Source: an uncultured Alphaproteobacteria bacterium (lineage in GTDB: Bacteria; Pseudomonadota; Alphaproteobacteria; Methylaequorales; Methylaequoraceae). From it: a stretch of 60,655 bases of DNA. Numbering within the stretch: the first letter of the stretch is position 1; the number at the start of each line of letters is the position of its first letter. The position numbers were made by a program, and so were the translations under genes. The stretch lies in assembly GCA_902526175.1 (NCBI GenBank), contig CABZJY010000007.1, forward strand, positions 1 to 60,655, given 5' to 3'. The notes beneath the pieces were generated by a model. The model had not been told where the DNA came from, made no database searches, and worked only from the letters and a program-made list of their open reading frames with translations. Below, piece by piece: positions 54,784 to 60,655 of the stretch.

Positions 54784-56228
54784 GTCCCACAAAAGGTTGA
54801 AAAAACTTTTTCATCTTCTTTTGGCTCTTGTTCAGAAGGCCTAAAGCCCTTCTTCTTTTTAAAGGGATCTTTTATTATTTTATAGACTTCTTCTAATTTA
54901 TTAAAATTTCCTTCAACCCCTTCATTAATTACTTTTTCAACAATATGATTTCTAGGAATATAATAAGGGTTATTCTCTCTCATTGTTTTTAATGCACTAT
55001 CAAGAGAAATTGAATTTGCCTTGAGTATTTTTATCCATTTTTCTGCAAAAATATAAATTTTATTAGTTTGTTTAATATTTTTATTACCATTTTTATTTAA
55101 TAATAAGATTTCTTCTAATTTTAAAAAACTATTTGTATAGTCCAAATTTTCAGATTCCAGAAGTTCAGTCCAGGATTTAAAGAAGTCTTCATCAAAAATC
55201 TTATTTTTTTTTGAACCAAATTTTAATGACATATCACTAGTCCATTGGTCCGTAAATTTCTTTTTAAAATTTGATAATTCAAGTTCTAGGATTTTAGCTG
55301 CACTTTTAGTATTATCAAATAAAGGAAGTATAGCATTTGCAAAACAAAGCATATTCCAAAAACAAATAAAGCTTTGATTATTAAAGGAATATCTTCCACC
55401 ATAATCAATACTACTAAATACTTTATTTTTTTTAAAATGATCCATGAATGCGCACGGTCCGTAATCAATAGTTTCTCCTGAAATTAAGGTATTGTCAGTA
55501 TTCATAACTCCATGTATAAATCCGAAACTTAACCATTTTGAAACTAATTTTAGCTGTCTTATTACAACTTCAGAAAAAAAAATAAAATACTTATCTTTTC
55601 GTCTTATTAAATTTGGAAAATGTCTTTTAATTGAATAATCTGCTAAAATTTTTAAATTTTTAAAATCTTTTTTATAACTAAAATATTCAAATGTACCTAC
55701 TCTTATGTGACTAGATGCAACTCTTACTAGAATAGCACCTGGTAAATTAGACTCTCTATAAACTTTTTCACCTGTTGAAAAAATTGCAAGTGATCTGGTC
55801 GTTGGTATTTTAAGACTATTTACTGCCTCACTCACTAAATATTCTCTTATTGCTGGACCGATAGGACATCTACCATCGCCATTTCTAGAATACATTGTTT
55901 TTCCAGATCCTTTTAGATGCACATCATATAGCAAATTATTTTTTCCTTTAACCTCACCGATGAGAATTGCTCTACCATCACCAAGCCTTGGAACAAAATT
56001 ACCGAACTGATGCCCTGCATAGACCATTGCCAGAGGCTTTGAATCTCTTTTTATTGATTTACCAGAAAAAATATCCGTAAATAATTTTTTATCTTTAGTA
56101 TCTATATTTAAAAAACTTGCTAATTCAGTGTTCAGAGAAATTAACTCAGGATTTATAGATGCCGAGGGTTTTACTCGATGATAAAATTCACTAGGTAAAT
56201 CTGAATAAGTGTTATTGATGTCAATCAT
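54780..56228 (-). CDS. selO: SelO (YdiU) pseudokinase-type protein adenylyltransferase
   Basis: 482 residues. LAMVYAGHQFGNFVPRLGDGRAILIGE near residue 68, DVHLKGSGKTMYSRNGDGRC near residue 102, MNTDNTLISGETIDYGPCAFMD near residue 240, and the C-terminal tail STFCGT. SelO transfers AMP from ATP to protein hydroxyls in redox stress. The C-terminal cysteine takes the place of the selenocysteine of animal SelO. Convergent with ppk. Confidence 0.95.
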   Translation of the reverse strand: MIDINNTYSDLPSEFYHRVKPSASINPELISLNTELASFLNIDTKDKKLFTDIFSGKSIKRDSKPLAMVYAGHQFGNFVPRLGDGRAILIGEVKGKNNLLYDVHLKGSGKTMYSRNGDGRCPIGPAIREYLVSEAVNSLKIPTTRSLAIFSTGEKVYRESNLPGAILVRVASSHIRVGTFEYFSYKKDFKNLKILADYSIKRHFPNLIRRKDKYFIFFSEVVIRQLKLVSKWLSFGFIHGVMNTDNTLISGETIDYGPCAFMDHFKKNKVFSSIDYGGRYSFNNQSFICFWNMLCFANAILPLFDNTKSAAKILELELSNFKKKFTDQWTSDMSLKFGSKKNKIFDEDFFKSWTELLESENLDYTNSFLKLEEILLLNKNGNKNIKQTNKIYIFAEKWIKILKANSISLDSALKTMRENNPYYIPRNHIVEKVINEGVEGNFNKLEEVYKIIKDPFKKKKGFRPSEQEPKEDEKVFSTFCGT

Positions 56229-56299
56229 ATACCTAAAAACCTTCAGAAATAATTGTAATTATTGTATTATCAATTTCAAAAATATTATATATAGAAGAA

Positions 56300-57238
56300 A
56301 TGAAATCAAAATTCATTATTTTTAAAAACATTTTTATTTTATTGAGTATTTTTTTCCCAATTTCTTCACAAGGAATTGAGCTTGACTTTATTGAAACAAA
56401 GCCTGGTTTATTTGTGCATTTTGGAAAACATGAAGATTCTAATAATAAAAATCTTGGAGACATTGCAAATGTAAGTTTTTTGATTGGGAAAAAATCAGTC
56501 ATGGTAGTTGATACAGGCAGTAGTCCAGCCATTGGGAAAGAAATTATTAAAGAAATAAAAAAAAAAACCAATAAACCTATTAGCCATCTGGTAATAACGC
56601 ATGGACACCCAGATCACTTTCTTGGAATGTCTAGTTTTATAAAAGAAAAGTCAATTCAAAAAATTATTGGGCACGAAAAATTAAGCAGATCACTTATCTT
56701 GAATTTTGATTTTTACCAAAATCAATCTTTAGAATCAACATCTGATGATTCGCTTAATGATGCATTTCTAGTTCTTCCTAACTTAACAGTTGAATCAGGA
56801 AAAACATTAAAAATTGACTTAGGTGACAGACCAATAAAAATCAAAGCATGGAGAAGTGGGCATACTGATAATGATTTATCTATTTATGATGAAAAAACCA
56901 AAACAATTTTGACAGAAAATATTTTTGTTCACAGAACCCCGTCAATCACAGCAAGTATTGTTGGATGGAAAAAAACTTTAGAAGAAATGTTAGAAATGGA
57001 ATTTGAATATATTATTCCTGGACATGGTGAATTAAAAAGTAAAGAAGACGCCATCAAACCAATGTTAAATTATTTTAATAACTTAATCTCGCAAGTTAGA
57101 AAATTTCACAGTGAAAGTAAAGATCTCGATTATGCTATTAAAAATACATTAGTAAAAAATAAGCATAATTGGTTACTCTATGAAGAATACCATCCTCGGA
57201 ATGTATCAAGAACGTTTACAGAATTAGAATGGGAATAA
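56300..57238 (+). CDS. Quinoprotein relay system zinc metallohydrolase
   Basis: 312 residues, signal peptide to about residue 25. LFVHFGKHEDSNNKNLGDIAN near residue 37, VVDTGSSPAIG, zinc motif THGHPDHFLG near residue 98, HTDNDLSIYD and PGHGE near residue 230, and a C-terminal LYEEYHPRNVSRTFTELEWE characteristic of the 'quinoprotein relay system' metallohydrolase family (SoxH-related, always in PQQ-producing genomes). It is presumed to act in the periplasm on a quinoprotein pathway. It lies 72 bases past selO, divergent. Confidence 0.88.
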   Translation: MKSKFIIFKNIFILLSIFFPISSQGIELDFIETKPGLFVHFGKHEDSNNKNLGDIANVSFLIGKKSVMVVDTGSSPAIGKEIIKEIKKKTNKPISHLVITHGHPDHFLGMSSFIKEKSIQKIIGHEKLSRSLILNFDFYQNQSLESTSDDSLNDAFLVLPNLTVESGKTLKIDLGDRPIKIKAWRSGHTDNDLSIYDEKTKTILTENIFVHRTPSITASIVGWKKTLEEMLEMEFEYIIPGHGELKSKEDAIKPMLNYFNNLISQVRKFHSESKDLDYAIKNTLVKNKHNWLLYEEYHPRNVSRTFTELEWE

Positions 57239-57330
57239 AATTTTTTATTTAGGTCTTATTAATTTTATTTAAATTGTTAGAAAATTTAAAAAATTCAATT
57301 ATTATCTTAATTAATTATTAATATTAATGA

Positions 57331-57407
57331 GGCCCCGTAGCTCAGCTGGATAGAGCAACTGCCTTCTAAGCAGTAGGTCGTACGTTCGAATCGTACCGGG
57401 GTCGCCA
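57331..57407 (+). tRNA. tRNA-Arg (anticodon UCU)
   Basis: Acceptor GGCCCCG pairs with CGGGGTC; D loop AGCTCAGCTGGATAGAGC, anticodon loop CTTCTAA with TCT, T loop TTCGAATC, discriminator G and encoded CCA. 77 bases. Confidence 0.97.
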
Positions 57408-57416
57408 GAAAAATAA

Positions 57417-57740
57417 ATGAGAAATATTAAATTGCTAATTTTTATTTTTTTAATTTTAGAATCAAAAAAATTGCATACAGAAAATCTTAAAATTAATTGT
57501 TTATTAGTCAATCAGAATAAAATAGAAAATAACTATAATAATTTTGAAAAAATAATTGATTTAGATACTAAAGAAATATTAGAACAAAGAAATTTAAAAT
57601 ATGATAAGATTATTTCATATAGCGAAAATGAAATTATTTTTTCGAATTCTGTCTACGAAACATATAGTGTACTAGATCTAACAACACTCAGCTGGACGAT
57701 ATATTCGAATTCATCTATTGATATTTATAATTGTAGATAA
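57417..57740 (+). CDS. Small secreted protein
   Basis: 107 residues starting 10 bases after tRNA-Arg. Weak signal peptide (MRNIKLLIFIFLILES), then a beta-rich polar part (VYETYSVLDLTTLSWTIYSNS) with two Cys (INCLL, YNCR). No family recognised; ends just before a terminator, so it is probably transcribed with the tRNA. Confidence 0.5.
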   Translation: MRNIKLLIFIFLILESKKLHTENLKINCLLVNQNKIENNYNNFEKIIDLDTKEILEQRNLKYDKIISYSENEIIFSNSVYETYSVLDLTTLSWTIYSNSSIDIYNCR

Positions 57741-57768
57741 AAAAAGCGCTAAAAAAAGCGCTTTTTTT
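57739..57768 (+). terminator. Rho-independent terminator after tRNA-Arg and the small ORF
   Basis: AAAAAAAGCGCT and AGCGCTTTTTTT form a stem around an A-rich loop, ending in seven T. The AGCGCT core is self-complementary. It can end transcription of the plus-strand tRNA/ORF unit. Confidence 0.85.
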
Positions 57769-57853
57769 ATTATTTTGGGGAGGATGATAATTTTATATTA
57801 TTCTAAATATGTTATTTGTAAAATTTATTATTGATATATAATATATTTATTTT

Positions 57854-58006
57854 ATGAATATATATTTTACATCGCTAATTTTAGCATTAATAGATACATA
57901 TCTATGTTTTAGATATATAAAGAGAAATAAGTTTAAGATTACAATATTAATATTTCTTATATCTTGGTACTTATTTTTGAAAATATTAACATTTTTAGTC
58001 AATTAG
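57854..58006 (+). CDS. Small two-helix membrane protein (50 aa)
   Basis: ATG at 57854 opens a 50-residue frame: a first hydrophobic helix (FTSLILALIDTYLCF), a short basic turn (RYIKRNKFK) and a second helix ([20 protein letters not shown]), a typical hairpin membrane protein. It overlaps the 3' end of the convergent Sel1 gene by 12 bases. Composition and topology are the only support. Confidence 0.45.
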   Translation: MNIYFTSLILALIDTYLCFRYIKRNKFKITILIFLISWYLFLKILTFLVN

Positions 58007-58603
58007 AGATAAGTTAATATTCTTATATTCCTCTACCCATTTAGCAACATTTTGTTCTGCTAAACTAATATCTTCTATAGTCATGAGCATTTTTAATTTA
58101 ATCAAATAATCTTTACTTTGGGAAATTCCATTCATTGAAGAAATTTTAAACCATTTGTATGCTTCAAGATTGTCTTTCAGAGTGCCAAGTCCCATAAAAT
58201 ATAAATTTGCAATATTAAATTGCGCTTTTTTATACCCTTGATTTGCAGATAGTTTGTAATATCTCATTGCATTGAAATAATTTTGCTCAACTATTTCACC
58301 ATGATAATACATCCAACCTAAGTTATATTGCGCAATTTTATGATTAAGATCAGATGCTTTTTTATACCATGAAATTGCAGCTTTTTTATTTTTTTTTATA
58401 CCAAGTCCGTAATCATAAATTACAGCTATATTGTACATTGCATTAGCTTTTTTTTTTGAATCTTCTGAATTTTTTGCAACTTTAGAAAATTCCAAAAGAG
58501 ACTCTTTAATATACCTTTTATTTAGTAAATCAATGGCATCATCATAATCCGATAATGCGTTATTTGCTGAAAATAAAATTAATGTAATAATTAAAAATTT
58601 CAT
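57995..58603 (-). CDS. Secreted Sel1-repeat protein
   Basis: About 202 residues from the ATG at 58603, which gives a signal peptide ([18 protein letters not shown]); the longer frame from 58663 would read through tRNA-Pro and is rejected. About four Sel1/TPR-like 36-residue units: [76 protein letters not shown]. Protein-protein interaction in the periplasm is likely. Confidence 0.85.
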   Translation of the reverse strand: MKFLIITLILFSANNALSDYDDAIDLLNKRYIKESLLEFSKVAKNSEDSKKKANAMYNIAVIYDYGLGIKKNKKAAISWYKKASDLNHKIAQYNLGWMYYHGEIVEQNYFNAMRYYKLSANQGYKKAQFNIANLYFMGLGTLKDNLEAYKWFKISSMNGISQSKDYLIKLKMLMTIEDISLAEQNVAKWVEEYKNINLSLID

Positions 58604-58619
58604 CTCATTCCCGTTTAGT

Positions 58620-58696
<77 letters not shown>

Positions 58697-58825
58697 ATAT
58701 TATCAGCTTATATAATAAAGATGAACTTATTTAAAGATATTTTTTTTATAGTTAACGTTTTTGATATAATGTATAAGGTGATTTAATAATTTAGTATTTA
58801 TATTTTTTTAAAATGTCATCTGATT

Positions 58826-60169
58826 ATGTTAGTACTTTTAAAATTTCTGTTTTTTTGTCTTTTGATAAACTATTACAGTATGTCGTATCTAAAATCCTCA
58901 GAAACATTAAATAGTGTTTTGGTGGATGCTTATAATTACTATCCTGATATTAAAAAAAGTAAATTTGATCTAGAGGCTTCAAAAAAGGATTTAAATATTT
59001 CAAAAACTGATTTTTTGCCATCAATTGACTTAACATTATCACAAGGCAAACAGATAACTAAATCAAATCCGGATACTTCAAATTATAATTATACTACTTT
59101 AAATCCCTCTTCAGTTGACCTTGCATTGTCTCAACCTTTAGGTGCCACCAAATATCTTAATCTGAAGTCAGCAAAAAATAATTTTCTTTTATCTGAATTT
59201 AAAAATGAATCTTTAATTCAAGAAGTTCTCTATAAAGCTACTAAAAATTATTACAATTTTTTAAAAGAAAGATTTTTGTTGGACGTAGCCATTAAAAATG
59301 AAGAAAACTTAATTCAAAAGTTCGAAGCTACAGAAAAAAGATTTTCTTTTAGGGATGTTACAAAAACAGATGTGTTTCAGGCAAAAGCTAGATTAGCCGA
59401 AGCAACTTCAAAAAGGTTAGAAGCTGAAAATAATTTAGAAATCGCCAAATCTGATTTCCGATCAATTGTTGGAAGAGACCCAAATATCAATTGGTATGAC
59501 TCAAAAGATAAAAAAAAAGTTATTGGCTCAAACCCTAAAGATTGGTCTAAGTTTGTAACAATGCCAAAACTTCCATCAACACTCTCCAATGCCCTTGAGA
59601 TAGCTCTAAAAAATAATCCAGAATTAAATCAAATTAAACTAGAATTAGAAAATTCTAAAATTAATATTCAGAAAAATGGACTAAATTTTCTTCCTGAACT
59701 GTCTATTACTGGTACATACGGAAAATCTCTTGAATCAACTAGATCAATAAACAGAAAAGAGTCTTACGAAATTACTGCAGATCTTAAAGTTCCGCTATTT
59801 AATAAAGGACATAATGTTTTTAATTTGAATAAATCGAGAGTTCTGGCATTTTCAACGCAGAATTCTCTAAAAACTAAAGAAATTGATCTTACACACGAGG
59901 TTAAAAGTACATGGAATAAAATACAAAGTCTGATATCAAGTATAAAATCTCTTGAAGTCTCTGTTGAATCCAATGAAGTTGCATTAGAAGGTGTTATAAA
60001 AGAAGCCGGAGTAGGAACTCAGACCACTTTGAATATTTTGGATGCTCAAAAAGAATTAACAGAAGCAGAGGCAAATTTAGTCAATGCCCAATACAATCTG
60101 ATTGAATCATCTTATAAATTGTTACAATCATGTGGTTTAATGAATTTTAACTATTTACAAATTCGATAA
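58826..60169 (+). CDS. tolC: TolC-family outer membrane channel
   Basis: 447 residues with a signal peptide. TolC/OEP repeats: TLNSVLVDAYNYYPDI near residue 28 and again ALEIALKNNPELNQIKLELENSKINI near residue 253, helical arms RFLLDVAIKNEENLIQKFEATEKRF, and the conserved GVIKEAGVGTQTTLNILDAQKELTEAEANLVNAQYNL near residue 390. Forms the outer-membrane trimer of a type I secretion or efflux system. It is the gene before a Met/Gly/Pro-rich protein, which may be its cargo (inference). Confidence 0.93.
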   Translation: MLVLLKFLFFCLLINYYSMSYLKSSETLNSVLVDAYNYYPDIKKSKFDLEASKKDLNISKTDFLPSIDLTLSQGKQITKSNPDTSNYNYTTLNPSSVDLALSQPLGATKYLNLKSAKNNFLLSEFKNESLIQEVLYKATKNYYNFLKERFLLDVAIKNEENLIQKFEATEKRFSFRDVTKTDVFQAKARLAEATSKRLEAENNLEIAKSDFRSIVGRDPNINWYDSKDKKKVIGSNPKDWSKFVTMPKLPSTLSNALEIALKNNPELNQIKLELENSKINIQKNGLNFLPELSITGTYGKSLESTRSINRKESYEITADLKVPLFNKGHNVFNLNKSRVLAFSTQNSLKTKEIDLTHEVKSTWNKIQSLISSIKSLEVSVESNEVALEGVIKEAGVGTQTTLNILDAQKELTEAEANLVNAQYNLIESSYKLLQSCGLMNFNYLQIR

Positions 60170-60178
60170 TATTTTTAC

Positions 60179-60206
60179 TTGACTTTCTCGATTCATTTAA
60201 TATAAT
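60179..60206 (+). promoter_or_regulatory. Sigma-70-type promoter before the Met/Gly/Pro-rich gene
   Basis: TTGACT, a 16-base spacer and TATAAT, about 70 bases before the ATG at 60276. Close to the consensus on both boxes, with spacing at the short end of the accepted range. It starts just past the tolC stop, so the next gene can be transcribed on its own. Confidence 0.65.
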
Positions 60207-60275
60207 ATTGTTTTGTTTTGCTTTAATCATAGCGTTTACACAATTTAATCTTAAAAATTTATAAAGGATATTATT

Positions 60276-60655
60276 ATGCCACCAGAAATGGAAGATATGG
60301 CTGATGCTGCTGGTAGTGCTGCAGAAACTGCATACCAAGCTGCATTAGATAGTGGTGCTGATCCTTCTGAAGCTGCTTCAGCTGCAATAGATGCCGCCGC
60401 AGGAGTGATGACTGATATGGGCGCACCGCCCGAAATGGTTGATACTATGGCTTCTTCAGCAAATGAAGGATTTACCGAAGCAATTGAATCCGGGATGGGA
60501 CCAATGGAAGCATTCGATGCTGCTGGGACTAGTGTAGATACCGCAATGGAAGCTGAATTTGGACCAATGGGACCACCTCCAGGAGATATGGGACCCGATA
60601 TGGGTCCAGGTCCAGATGAAATGGGACCACCTCCAGAGGGTGATATGGGACCACC
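60276..60655 (+). CDS. Met/Gly/Pro/Ala-rich protein, incomplete (3' end outside window)
   Basis: Frame from ATG at 60276 with an AAAGGA ribosome site stays open to the end of the window, at least 126 residues. Two helical-looking units resemble each other: AYQAALDSGADPSEAASAA and FTEAIESGMGPMEAFDAA. After residue 94 it becomes a run of MGPPP-, DMGP- and PDEMGP-type segments. No Lys, Arg or Cys is seen, and the gene is much richer in G+C than anything else here. Likely the start of a long, acidic, low-complexity secreted or surface protein; cargo of the neighbouring TolC is possible. Confidence 0.75.
   Translation, partial: MPPEMEDMADAAGSAAETAYQAALDSGADPSEAASAAIDAAAGVMTDMGAPPEMVDTMASSANEGFTEAIESGMGPMEAFDAAGTSVDTAMEAEFGPMGPPPGDMGPDMGPGPDEMGPPPEGDMGP

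Noticed and set aside
57311-57511. Minus-strand ORF reading GDPGTIRTYDLLLRRQ
   Set aside because: It is the complement of tRNA-Arg, a well-known spurious peptide; no independent support.

Overview
This window is a strongly AT-rich, densely packed bacterial chromosome segment, probably from a free-living marine alphaproteobacterium. The evidence is the compact alphaproteobacterial-style block metallo-hydrolase/tatD/metG/holB/tmk/dacC/rlpA/mltB, the acrylate and methylmalonate-semialdehyde genes, many solute transporters (two sodium:solute symporters, an AtoE-type permease, MFS, PhnCDE-type ABC) and short spacers. I cannot place it below class level; a streamlined Rhodospirillales-like marine lineage is a guess. 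No phage, IS element or CRISPR array is visible.

Layout. 1-4155: end of a YugP-like zinc protease, a DUF6279 lipoprotein, YqhA, a sodium symporter and a secreted 17-residue-repeat protein. 4510-13454: an accessory metabolic block with a PhyH dioxygenase (apparent frameshift in a 12-A run), two methyltransferases, a symporter, an MFS carrier, a Baeyer-Villiger-type flavoprotein, MetY and a membrane protein. 13455-17203: a patch of small and broken genes around tRNA-Ser, including a DUF616 glycosyltransferase interrupted by one TGA between two copies of the tRNA 3' end. 17215-21650: a selenium locus, with selD converging on mnmH-phnC-phnD-phnE. 21726-27542: acuI, an AtoE-type permease, a secreted SMP-30-like propeller, mmsA and a divergent LysR regulator, suggesting acrylate/3-hydroxypropionate (DMSP-linked) catabolism. 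27544-36311: housekeeping and cell-wall operon ending with an lldD-like oxidase. 36338-47933: methyltransferase, yajQ, aldehyde dehydrogenase plus acetolactate-synthase-like pair, helicase, panD, an HpnH homologue lacking two of its three cluster cysteines, a cupredoxin, tRNA-Thr, an alkyltransferase and a nuclease. 48136-57238: two near-identical pqqA genes flanking a heavy-metal-exporter-like permease, then a fasciclin protein, an exported histone-deacetylase-like hydrolase, ppk, selO and a quinoprotein-relay zinc hydrolase. 57331-60655: tRNA-Arg, tRNA-Pro, a Sel1 protein, TolC, and the start of a much more GC-rich Met/Gly/Pro-rich protein that runs off the end.

How the parts fit. Selenium is probably imported by the PhnCDE-type transporter, activated by SelD and put into tRNA by MnmH. 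PQQ precursor peptides and a quinoprotein-relay hydrolase point to quinoprotein dehydrogenases encoded elsewhere. Most interesting for follow-up are the HpnH homologue with SxxxSxxC, the dispersed twin pqqA genes, the selenium-linked transporter, the tRNA-Ser-flanked broken glycosyltransferase, and the compositionally foreign Met/Gly/Pro-rich protein behind tolC.
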